Positions 25,661 through 33,021 of a stretch of DNA of 64,000 nucleotides are shown piece by piece; positions within the stretch are counted from its first letter, which is position 1, and every line of letters begins with the position of its first letter. The notes under the pieces are model-generated. The model did no database searches. It was not told the DNA's origin and saw only the letters and a program-made list of their open reading frames with translations. Source of the DNA: Gemmatimonadota bacterium (GTDB lineage: Bacteria > Gemmatimonadota > Gemmatimonadetes > Longimicrobiales > Gaopeijiaceae); contig JAJDUP010000012.1 in NCBI GenBank assembly GCA_022826565.1, forward strand, positions 124,001-188,000. The letters run 5' to 3'. A program made the position numbers and the translations under genes.

Positions 25661-26275
25661 TCAAGTTTCGGACGTGCCCGCTGAGGCGTGACTCCCCAGC
25701 ACTGCCATGCAGCGTCCCGGGCCGTGAACCCCGGTGACAACCGTCCGCCCGATGTCGGCCGATTTGCTCGGGCCGGAATGCAGACCCACACCGGCCGACA
25801 GGTTCCTCCGCAGCTCCCTCAGCGCGTCCTCGAGGCGACCGTACACGCGTCCCCGGGGCACCCACACCACATGAACGGGCGGCAGCAGCTGCACTGCCCG
25901 CGTGCCGGTCGATGGCAGGATCAGGCTCCCCGACTCGGCCACGGCCGCCCAGGCCACCGAGATGCCGGCGCCAGCGTGCGCTGCCGCGACCTCGGGCAAC
26001 CGCGGCCTGAACTCCGGCGGCACCTCCGGCCCCACGGCCACCCCCACGACCTCCGGGTCCAGCCCCCGCAGAAGACGAGTAAGCCACACGCTCCGCCCAC
26101 GGACCCGGTCGGCCTCCACCACCTCTCCGCCGCTGCTTGTGAAGCGTTTCACAAACGCGGCCTCCGGATCGTCCGTCAAGGGAGTCTCGAGCGCACCGGG
26201 GTGCGGCAGCCCGGCCCGACTCGCCGTGGCTTCGGCAACCCGTGCCAGTATCCGCTCGCGCGATTCGACGCTCAC
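25661..26275 (-). CDS. lutC: LUD-domain protein, LutC-type
   Basis: A 204-residue LutC/YkgG-type protein. It starts at GTG 26275, overlapping the lutB stop (GTGA). The LUD core is visible as ISVAWAAVAESGSLILPS and AVQLLPPVHVVWVPRGRVY, with GLHSGPSKSADIGRTVVTGVHGPG at the C-terminus, the conserved signature that ends in LutC proteins. LutA, LutB and LutC together oxidise L-lactate to pyruvate in Bacillus. Here it is the last gene of the operon. Confidence 0.88.
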   Translation of the reverse strand: MSVESRERILARVAEATASRAGLPHPGALETPLTDDPEAAFVKRFTSSGGEVVEADRVRGRSVWLTRLLRGLDPEVVGVAVGPEVPPEFRPRLPEVAAAHAGAGISVAWAAVAESGSLILPSTGTRAVQLLPPVHVVWVPRGRVYGRLEDALRELRRNLSAGVGLHSGPSKSADIGRTVVTGVHGPGRCMAVLGSHASAGTSET

Positions 26276-27663
26276 TCGATCCCCTCGCGCCACAGGTCTC
26301 GAAACGTGCGCGGACTCGGCTTCGGCAGCGCCCGGTCCTTCGACCACTCCCCGAGCATCGGCAACACCCGCGCGGCCCCCGTCGCGCCCAGCCTCGAGCC
26401 GATCTTCCCCGCCAGGCGGTACAGCCCCGGCCGGGTCGCCACGCTCGCGAGTCCCGCCAGTGCCGCGCGCTCCCTCCAGGGGGTCAGGCCTTCCTCCTGT
26501 GCCTCGCGCCGCCACTCGAGCAACAGTTCCGGGATCGGGATCCGGACCGGACAGGCATCCTGGCAGGCACCGCACAGGGACGACGCGAAGGGAAGCGGCA
26601 TCGCCTCGTGCAGCCCCAGCAGCCCGGGGTCGAGCACCGACCCGATGGGCCCCGAGTAGACGTACCCGTAGGCGTGGCCGCCGGTCTGGCGGTAGACCGG
26701 GCAGGCGTTCAGGCAGGCGCCGCAGCGTACGCAGCGCAACGCCTCCCAGGCGTGTTCGTGGGCAAGCACATCGGTCCGGCCATTGTCGACCAGAACGACG
26801 TGCACTTCCTCGGGGCCGTCGTCACCCGGATCCGCGGCCGGCCCCTGAATGAGCGATACGAAGCACCCGATCGGCTGGCCGGTCGCCGCACGGGCGGTGA
26901 GCTGGAGGAAGCCCGCCAGGTCCGTCATCCGTGGCAGCAGCTTCTCGATCCCCACCACGGCGACATGGACCCGGGGCAGCGAGGTGGTCAGGCGGATGTT
27001 CCCCTCGTTCTCGATCAGCGCGACGGTTCCCGTCTCCGCTACCAGGAAGTTGGCCCCGGTGATCCCCATGTCCGCGTGGATGAATGCATCGCGCAGCACC
27101 TCGCGGGCGGCCCTTGCCAGCGTGTCCGGGTCCCCGTCCCGCGCCGTGTCGAGCCGCTCGGCGAAGAGTTCCTGTACCTGCTCCAGGCTCTTGTGCAGCG
27201 CGGGCCCCAGGATGTGGCTCGGCGGCTCCTCGAGGAGTTGCAGGATGTATTCGCCCAGGTCGGTCTCGAAGACCTCGATCCCGGCAGCCTCCAGCACGGG
27301 ATTCAGGTCGATCTCCTCGGTGACCATGCTCTTGCCCTTGACCACGCTCCGGACACCATGCCGCACCGCAAGCCCGGTCACGATTTCCCGCGCCTCGGCC
27401 GCGTCCGCGGCCCAGTGCACCTGCGCACCGTTGGCCTGGAGTTGCTCCTCCGCTTCGGCGAGATAGCGGTCCAGGTGGGTGAGCGTGTGGTTCTTCACCC
27501 CCTCGGCCCAGCGCCGCCAGGTGTCCGCGTCGACTTCGGCGTAACCCTGCCGCCGCTTCTCGTCGAAAGCGATCGTCGCGCCGGTGACCGACTCCCTGAC
27601 ACCCGGCTCTTCGCGGATGATCTCGCGCGAGCGCGCCGCGTAGTCCTTGATGCCGGTGTCCAT
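26272..27663 (-). CDS. lutB: Iron-sulfur LUD protein, LutB-type
   Basis: A 463-residue LutB-like protein. The N-terminal LUD domain includes VVKGKSMVTEEIDLN at 108-121 and GITGANFLVAETGTVAL at 200-215. The C-terminal ferredoxin-like part carries CVRCGACLNACPVYR (Cys311, 314, 317, 321) and CGACQDACPV (Cys364, 367, 371), for two 4Fe-4S clusters. It relays electrons during lactate oxidation. The ATG follows the lutA stop by one base, and the stop overlaps the lutC start, so all three are translationally linked. Confidence 0.92.
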   Translation of the reverse strand: MDTGIKDYAARSREIIREEPGVRESVTGATIAFDEKRRQGYAEVDADTWRRWAEGVKNHTLTHLDRYLAEAEEQLQANGAQVHWAADAAEAREIVTGLAVRHGVRSVVKGKSMVTEEIDLNPVLEAAGIEVFETDLGEYILQLLEEPPSHILGPALHKSLEQVQELFAERLDTARDGDPDTLARAAREVLRDAFIHADMGITGANFLVAETGTVALIENEGNIRLTTSLPRVHVAVVGIEKLLPRMTDLAGFLQLTARAATGQPIGCFVSLIQGPAADPGDDGPEEVHVVLVDNGRTDVLAHEHAWEALRCVRCGACLNACPVYRQTGGHAYGYVYSGPIGSVLDPGLLGLHEAMPLPFASSLCGACQDACPVRIPIPELLLEWRREAQEEGLTPWRERAALAGLASVATRPGLYRLAGKIGSRLGATGAARVLPMLGEWSKDRALPKPSPRTFRDLWREGIE

Positions 27664-27664
27664 G

Positions 27665-28432
27665 TCACTCGGCTCCGGCTGTCCCGCCGGCGCCGTTCAC
27701 ACCGCGCCACAACGCGGTCGCCAGGTGCACGAATTCGACGCGATCACCGCGTGCCCGGCTTCGTCCGTCGAGGTGCAGCACGCATCCGCCGTCGCCCGAT
27801 ACCACCCAGTCGACGTCGGGCAGAGTCTCCAGCTTCCGATCCGCCATGGCCGCGGAAACCGCCGTCATCTTGACCGAGAACAGGCCACCGAACCCACAGC
27901 ACTCCTCCTGCGCCTCCCAGGGCACGATTACGGCACCGGCCCCCTCGAGGAGCGTTGCCGGTTCCGTCTCCAGACGCAGCTCGCGAAGCGCGTGGCACCC
28001 CTGATGCACCGCTATCCGCCGGCCCGCCAGCCCGTCGCCCAGCCGCGTGACGCCAAGCCGCCGGACGATGAACTCGGCCAGATCCCAGCTCCGCTCGGCG
28101 AGTGCCGTTGCGCGCACCGCGCTTCCCCCCGGACCCGTCGCCAGCCGCGGATAGAACTTCTTGACCATGGTCGCGCAGGATCCGCTGGGAAGTACGACGG
28201 CGTCGGCATCCGCGGGATTGTCGGGCAGGCCGCCGAAGACATCGAGCGTGTGCTCGGCCATTCGAAGCGCTTCCCCGGTCCGCCCCGCGTTGTACGCCGG
28301 TTGTCCGCAACACGTCTGATCGAGCGGAAAACTCACCTCGCACCCCAAATGGCGAAGGAGTCGGACCGCGTCGGCGGCGGCGTCCGCAAAGTAGTGGTCC
28401 GCGAGACAGGTGACGAAGAACGCGACTCTCAT
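27665..28432 (-). CDS. lutA: Cysteine-rich (Fe-S)-binding protein, LutA-type
   Basis: A 255-residue protein with two CCG repeats: DQTCCGQPAYNAG at about 38-50 and AQEECCGFGGLFS at about 190-203. The intervening HQGCHALREL and the terminal GDGGCVLHLDG complete the duplicated CCG domain that binds an iron-sulfur or heterodisulfide-type centre. It is the first of the LutABC set. The gap to the DUF2182 gene upstream is 77 bases and holds no obvious promoter. Confidence 0.9.
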   Translation of the reverse strand: MRVAFFVTCLADHYFADAAADAVRLLRHLGCEVSFPLDQTCCGQPAYNAGRTGEALRMAEHTLDVFGGLPDNPADADAVVLPSGSCATMVKKFYPRLATGPGGSAVRATALAERSWDLAEFIVRRLGVTRLGDGLAGRRIAVHQGCHALRELRLETEPATLLEGAGAVIVPWEAQEECCGFGGLFSVKMTAVSAAMADRKLETLPDVDWVVSGDGGCVLHLDGRSRARGDRVEFVHLATALWRGVNGAGGTAGAE

Positions 28433-28509
28433 GCGGGAAAGCTAGTGTCCCCGGACAGCCGTGACAGCATCACGGCACGCCTGCGGGAGGGCCGCCCGGC
28501 AGCTGATTG

Positions 28510-29178
28510 TCACGCAGAGCCGCCCGCGGCCGCCACGACCACGCCCGCGAGGATCAGCGCGGCACCGATCGGACGCGACAGCCGCGCTCCGAACGGCAGC
28601 GCGGTCTCGGCCACCATGACCGCCATCAGCACCGCCATCCACGCCAGGCTGCCCATCCCCACCACGAGCGCCACCGCCATCAGCGCCCAGCAGCACCCCA
28701 CGCAGTGCAGACCGTGCTCGAACCCCATGCGGACCTGCCCCGCGGCGCCGTCCCGCCAGTTCGACAGCAGGAACCCCGCCGGGGAGCGGCAGTGCGACAG
28801 GCACGCCCCCTTGAACGGGGTCAGCTGGTAGGCGCCGGTCAGCATCAGGACGGCCGCGGAGAGCACCGGCGCCTCCATGCCGAGCGGTACCGGGACGGCC
28901 ATCGCCGCGAGCGAGACATGCACGGCGGCCGCAGCCGCGCTGAAGCCGGCCCACGCGAGAATGTACCCGCCGAGAAACGGCGCGACGGGCGTGCGTGAGC
29001 GTGGCGCGACGGAGGCGGCATGGCGTGGCGCGTCCGAGGCGAGAGGGCCCGTGCCGGCGGAGGCAACCTGACGTCTCCCGATGCGGTTCAGCGCGCGCAG
29101 CCAGGGATGGACCACTGGTGCCATCATCAGGCCGGTCATGGCCAGCCACATGGCCAGGACGGGAAGGTAGCTACCCAC
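28510..29178 (-). CDS. DUF2182 predicted metal-binding membrane protein
   Basis: A 222-residue inner-membrane protein of the DUF2182 family. MWLAMTGLMMAPVVHPW in the first helix and FKGACLSHCRSP then GFEHGLHCVGCCWALMAVALVVG are the conserved Cys/His segments thought to bind metal. It overlaps the DUF1326 gene by eight bases from GTG 29178; a longer start at 29247 would overlap by 77 bases and is less likely. DUF1326 and DUF2182 genes commonly occur as neighbours, but their joint role is not established. Confidence 0.82.
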   Translation of the reverse strand: MGSYLPVLAMWLAMTGLMMAPVVHPWLRALNRIGRRQVASAGTGPLASDAPRHAASVAPRSRTPVAPFLGGYILAWAGFSAAAAAVHVSLAAMAVPVPLGMEAPVLSAAVLMLTGAYQLTPFKGACLSHCRSPAGFLLSNWRDGAAGQVRMGFEHGLHCVGCCWALMAVALVVGMGSLAWMAVLMAVMVAETALPFGARLSRPIGAALILAGVVVAAAGGSA

Positions 29179-29779
29179 CGGTCCAGCGGAAGCGCGACCA
29201 GAGGGCGTGGGTTCCTTCGATGGAGAAAGCGAAATCCCCGTCGTCACAGCGCGTCGATCCCATCGCGATCACCTGGGTGGAGTCGTGGATCTGGTTGAAG
29301 ATGTTGACGAAGTTGACCGGCTCGGCGCGGTTCCGGCCCCGGATCGCCTCGATGGCGCCCCGGAGCATGCCCTTGACCGTCACCCGTTTTCCCGTCGGCG
29401 GCTCGTCGATGGCGATTGGAGCCGCGCGGGTCGGCAACGCGTCGGCGACGAAACTGGCGAGGATGCGCCACGGTCCCCCGTGCACACCGGTGAGGATCTC
29501 CTCCACGGCCCGGTATTGCCCGGCCGTCGCGTCGTCCGAGATCACGATCCTCTGCTTCCAGCCTCCGTCGATCATCACGGGCGGTGTCTCGTAGATGATC
29601 ACCGCGGAGATCCCGCCCAGCTTCTCGTCGTCGAAGCGCCCGTCGTCGAAGCGGATGGCCCAGAATCCCCGGCAGACGTCGTGGGTGCACTTCTGGCTGA
29701 AGTGGATATGGCCGGGGCAGACCGCGGTGCAGTTGCAGTTCTCGAAGAGGAGCCCCTCGACCCACCAGTCGCTCAACAT
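29171..29779 (-). CDS. DUF1326 domain protein
   Basis: A 202-residue DUF1326 protein. The N-terminus FENCNCTAVCPG and the later CTHDVCRGFWAI supply the conserved cysteines. WWVEGLLFENC and VFNIFNQIHDSTQVIAM-like segments follow (NFVNIFNQIHDSTQ). Cysteine spacing suggests metal binding. It lies ten bases after the DUF4159 gene and overlaps the DUF2182 gene. Function is unknown. Confidence 0.85.
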   Translation of the reverse strand: MLSDWWVEGLLFENCNCTAVCPGHIHFSQKCTHDVCRGFWAIRFDDGRFDDEKLGGISAVIIYETPPVMIDGGWKQRIVISDDATAGQYRAVEEILTGVHGGPWRILASFVADALPTRAAPIAIDEPPTGKRVTVKGMLRGAIEAIRGRNRAEPVNFVNIFNQIHDSTQVIAMGSTRCDDGDFAFSIEGTHALWSRFRWTGG

Positions 29780-29789
29780 CGCCTCCGCG

Positions 29790-30632
29790 TCAGTGCGTGA
29801 GCATGTAGATGATCACATTGATCCCGACGGCGTACGCGTTGGGCGAGAAGAGGTAGAAGAACTCGTCGTCCTCGCCCTCGCGCTCCCAGCCGTCGGCGAT
29901 GTCGGTGTTGTGCGTCATGATCACCATCAGCCGGCCGGACTCGTCCATGATTCCGTGGAGGGCCGGCGTTGCGCTCTCGGCGCCGCGCTCGGAGGTGCCC
30001 ATGCGCCCGCTCCGCCTCCAGTACTGGATCGAGGGCACCTGGGGGATGCTGTCGACCGAGTAGAGCGTGTGGAAGAGCACATGATCGGCGGGCACCTCCA
30101 CGATCGGGTGGCCCGGCAGGACCTTGCCCATCTCGATCATCCAGTTGTGCCAGGCGTATTCGCCCCAGAAGTCGTCGGCCCACAGGAAGCCGCCCTTGAG
30201 GAGATAGTCGCGCAGACGCACGATCTCGATTTCGGAGAGCCCGACGGTGCCCACATCGGAGGCGAAGAGGAACGGGCAGGCGTACAGGTCGGCATCGGTG
30301 GCCTCGACGACCGCGTGGAAGGGATCGCCCCGCTCGTCGCGTGCGATATCGGCCCTGGTCAACTGCGAGAGGCGCAGAGGCAGATTGCGGTCGCCGTCGG
30401 GGTAGTCGGTGTCCCAGCCGGTGCCGAGCCACTCCCGCCGCACGGGCCGGTACTGAAGGCGGCAGAAGGTGAACTCGCCGAATTCGGTTACTTCCGAGGG
30501 TTTGCGGGGTGGTGCCCAGCGGGTGCGTGCGCCCCACTGTGCGTCGAGCGGTTCCGGCAGCGTGACGAGCAGCACGGTCAGGAAGGCAGCCGCAAGGAAA
30601 CCGGTGCGTCGGGCCGTATCGAGCCCCTTCAC
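29790..30632 (-). CDS. DUF4159 domain protein, exported
   Basis: A 280-residue protein with an N-terminal hydrophobic signal (TGFLAAAFLTVLLVTLPEPLDA). The DUF4159 domain is seen in FTFCRLQYRPVRREW, YPFLFASDVG-like CPFLFASDVGTVGLSEIEI, LRDYLLKGGFLWADDFWG, and ending FSPNAYAVGINVIIYMLTH. The fold resembles a glutamine-amidotransferase-like class usually found near gliding or secretion genes; role unknown. The GTG start at 30632 overlaps the GMC gene stop (GTGA), so the two are coupled. Confidence 0.8.
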   Translation of the reverse strand: MKGLDTARRTGFLAAAFLTVLLVTLPEPLDAQWGARTRWAPPRKPSEVTEFGEFTFCRLQYRPVRREWLGTGWDTDYPDGDRNLPLRLSQLTRADIARDERGDPFHAVVEATDADLYACPFLFASDVGTVGLSEIEIVRLRDYLLKGGFLWADDFWGEYAWHNWMIEMGKVLPGHPIVEVPADHVLFHTLYSVDSIPQVPSIQYWRRSGRMGTSERGAESATPALHGIMDESGRLMVIMTHNTDIADGWEREGEDDEFFYLFSPNAYAVGINVIIYMLTH

Positions 30633-32218
30633 CCGTTCAGCCCCTTCTCCATCTCCTCGGCGGCCATCAGCGACAGGGCGCAGAAGGTGAGGGTGCCGTT
30701 GGCGCATCCGCTCGAGACGATCGTCGGGGCGCCGACCACGAAGAGATTCTCGTGGTCGTGGGTTCGGCCCCAGCGGTCGACCACGCTCGTCGCGGGGTCG
30801 TCGCCCATGCGGCAGCCGCCGCCCGGGTGTTCCCAGAGGCGTGAGGTGCGCGTGCTCATCATCGAGCCGCCGGCGGCGCGGGCGAGGTGTTCGAAGCGGC
30901 CGAAGATGGTCTTGTGGGTGTGGCCTTCCAGGTCGAGGCTCGTCTGGGCGGGGCGGTAGTCGATGCGCGGCATGGGGTCGCCGAGGGCGTTCGTGTTCGA
31001 GCCGTCGAGGGTAAGGCGGCTGTCGCGGTCGGGCAGCACGTCGTAGTAGGAGCGGATGCGGGCGGTGGCGCCTGAATCGGTGCGCTCACGCCAGTCTGCC
31101 ATGATCTCGTCTCCCCACAGGAGGCTGCCGTCGCCGTTTCGGAGTCGTGGCGCTCGTCCCACATCCGACTCCCACAGGCGAATATCGTGGCGTACGTAGC
31201 GATCCAGGGGTCCGGGACTGGCAAAGCGGTGCGTCAGCAGGCTGTTGTTCGCGAAGATGCCCGGGTAGAGGCGCATGGGGAGATCGATGAAACCGCTCAC
31301 GTACCAGTGACCCGTCATGTAGCGTCCGACGTTGCCTGTGCGGTTCGCGAGCCCGTCGGGGAAGCGGCTGTTGCCGGACAGCAGGAGCAGGTGGGAGCTC
31401 CAGGCGTGGCCGCCGGCGAGGACGAAGGTGCCGGCGCGGAATTCGATGGGCTCGGCAGGCGCGTCACGGTTGACGGCTTCGGCGGCGGCGATGCGGTCGG
31501 TGCCGGGCTCGAGCGCGAGGCGGCGGACCAGCGTGCGGGTGACGAGGTCGATGCGCCCCTGCGCGAGAAGCTGGTCGAAGGCGAAGTCGGGGGTGTATTT
31601 GGCGCCGGTGGGGCAGACGGCGCAGGTGTCACAGCGCTGGCAGACGTTGCGGCCGCGGTACGGCTCGGTGTTGCGCGCCCAGGGCTGGGTCCAGAAGGGG
31701 ATGCCGGCGCTGTCGGTCCATTCGCGCATGCGGGCGAGGTTGTAGGACAGCGGGAGCGGAGGCATGGGGTAGGGCTTCGAGCGGGGATCGCAGTCCTCGG
31801 GGCCCTGTTCGCCGGCCGCGCCGATGCGCTCTTCGGCCTCCTGGTAGTAGGGCTCGATGTCGTCGAAGGAGATGGGCCAGTCGAAGCCGACGCCGTAGAG
31901 GGACCGGATGCGGAAGTCTTCCGGGGAGTAGCGCGGGATCGCCCCGCCCCAGTGCATGGCCGAGCCGCCGACGACCATCTGGCGGTACATGTTGCCTGTG
32001 CCGGTCTGGTCGGGGATGTGGTCGTTCGGGTAGGGGTTTTCGCCGTACGCCAACATGCGGGCACGGGTGTTGGTGCGCTCGGCGAGGGAGGCGGTGCGCT
32101 GGCCGGCTTCGATGATGGTGATGGATGCGCCCGTGCGCTCGGCGAGGCGTTCGGCGACCATGGCCGCTGTGATTCCCGCTCCGATGATGCAGACGTCGCT
32201 CTCGATGACGCGGCTCAT
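30629..32218 (-). CDS. GMC-family FAD oxidoreductase
   Basis: A 529-residue glucose-methanol-choline oxidoreductase. The N-terminal FAD motif is VCIIGAGITAAMVAERL at about 9-25; GGSAMHWGGAIPRYSPEDF binds the isoalloxazine; a CQRCDTCAVCPTGAKY segment gives four cysteines for a probable iron-sulfur or structural site, as in gluconate/sorbitol dehydrogenase large subunits; HPGGGCRMG and the terminal TIVSSGCANGTLTFCALS complete the family's C-terminal block. It is preceded by the small subunit with ATGA overlap. The substrate is probably a sugar, polyol or other alcohol, oxidised in the periplasm. Confidence 0.9.
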   Translation of the reverse strand: MSRVIESDVCIIGAGITAAMVAERLAERTGASITIIEAGQRTASLAERTNTRARMLAYGENPYPNDHIPDQTGTGNMYRQMVVGGSAMHWGGAIPRYSPEDFRIRSLYGVGFDWPISFDDIEPYYQEAEERIGAAGEQGPEDCDPRSKPYPMPPLPLSYNLARMREWTDSAGIPFWTQPWARNTEPYRGRNVCQRCDTCAVCPTGAKYTPDFAFDQLLAQGRIDLVTRTLVRRLALEPGTDRIAAAEAVNRDAPAEPIEFRAGTFVLAGGHAWSSHLLLLSGNSRFPDGLANRTGNVGRYMTGHWYVSGFIDLPMRLYPGIFANNSLLTHRFASPGPLDRYVRHDIRLWESDVGRAPRLRNGDGSLLWGDEIMADWRERTDSGATARIRSYYDVLPDRDSRLTLDGSNTNALGDPMPRIDYRPAQTSLDLEGHTHKTIFGRFEHLARAAGGSMMSTRTSRLWEHPGGGCRMGDDPATSVVDRWGRTHDHENLFVVGAPTIVSSGCANGTLTFCALSLMAAEEMEKGLNG

Positions 32219-32859
32219 GGGGCGCCTCCCTCGGAGCCGGCCACGTGCACCGGCTCGCCCAGCGCGCCGTCGAGTCCCCTGCACTGCTGCTTCGCGATCA
32301 CCCGCCCGTAGCACAGGTCGGTCGCGGTTGGCGACCTGAAGAAGTGCGCCATGAGCGCGACGGCGACGTGGCCTGCGTTCGACGGCGAGCCGAGGCCCGT
32401 TCCCGCCTGGCCGACCGGCCCTGCCAGCAGCTTCCTGCGACCGGCCACGTCGATTTCGCCCAACTCGCTGCCGAACCGGGCCCGGCACTCCTTCTCCAGC
32501 CCTTGAAGCTGCGCCGCCCAACCCGGCCGCGGGTCCGGCCCCGAGTATCGCGTTTCGGGCACGAGGTAGGGGTGGGCCAGTTCGGCGACGGGTTCCAGGC
32601 CATCGGACCAGCGTTCGAAGGCAGCCACGGCGCGCTCGCGGCCATCGTCGCCCAGTTCGGCGGGGAGGACGGTTTCGCCGACGGCCCGCAGGGTGTGGGC
32701 CGGGAGTCGGATCGCCTTTGTGCCGGGCGCCGCCCCGCGCGTCCCACCGTCGCTTGCGGCGCCGGATTCACCGTCCCCGTCAGGCGCGCACCCGGCGACG
32801 GAGGCCGCCGCCACGGTCGCGACCGACTGCTTCAGGAACGACCTGCGGGATCTCGGCAT
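32215..32859 (-). CDS. Gluconate 2-dehydrogenase subunit 3-like protein, Tat exported
   Basis: A 214-residue protein with a twin-arginine signal (SRRSFLKQSVATVAAASVAGC) and a helical domain like the small subunit of gluconate/fructose dehydrogenases. It would carry the cofactor-bearing GMC subunit (30629-32218) across the membrane by piggy-back; the GMC protein itself has no signal. The start at 32859 places RR immediately at the N-terminus. It heads the eight-gene minus-strand operon, and the promoter and palindromes at 32924-33014 lie just upstream. Confidence 0.82.
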   Translation of the reverse strand: MPRSRRSFLKQSVATVAAASVAGCAPDGDGESGAASDGGTRGAAPGTKAIRLPAHTLRAVGETVLPAELGDDGRERAVAAFERWSDGLEPVAELAHPYLVPETRYSGPDPRPGWAAQLQGLEKECRARFGSELGEIDVAGRRKLLAGPVGQAGTGLGSPSNAGHVAVALMAHFFRSPTATDLCYGRVIAKQQCRGLDGALGEPVHVAGSEGGAP

Positions 32860-32923
32860 CGCATGCGCCTCGTCTGCGGGGGTCGAATCGGGGTCGCGAG
32901 CGCGCCCACCGGTTCGTCCCCGC

Positions 32924-32953
32924 ATTATTGCGCCCGCCTTCGCCACCCGTCAA
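32924..32953 (-). promoter_or_regulatory. Predicted sigma-70 promoter for the GMC/LutABC operon
   Basis: On the minus strand TTGACG at 32948-32953 and AATAAT at 32924-32929 are separated by 18 bases, a good match to the -35 and -10 hexamers. The start codon of the first gene is at 32859, leaving a leader of about 55-60 bases. The tandem AT-rich palindrome begins 21 bases upstream of the -35 box. Confidence 0.5.
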
Positions 32954-32973
32954 CTATTGAGCGGTGAATTGAA

Positions 32974-33014
32974 ATGTAATGTTTAGATTACATTATGTAA
33001 TGTTTGATTTACAA
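32974..33014. promoter_or_regulatory. Tandem 20-nt palindromic operator-like site A
   Basis: Two 20-nt units, 32974-32993 and 32995-33014, are separated by one T, so they repeat every 21 bases (two helical turns). The left unit has arms ATGTAAT and ATTACAT around GTTTAG. The right unit agrees at 16 of 20 positions in direct orientation. The left unit is identical at 19 of 20 positions to the right unit of the site at 49061-49101. It lies just upstream of the promoter at 32924-32953 and eight bases after the end of the CysNC gene, as expected of a regulator site. Confidence 0.6.
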
Positions 33015-33021
33015 TCGTGAA

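Noticed and set aside
26137-26154. Second perfect TTGTGAA-N4-TTCACAA palindrome
   Set aside because: It lies within lutC coding sequence and encodes FVKRFT in a continuous domain, so it is explained by codons; a regulatory role is not supported.
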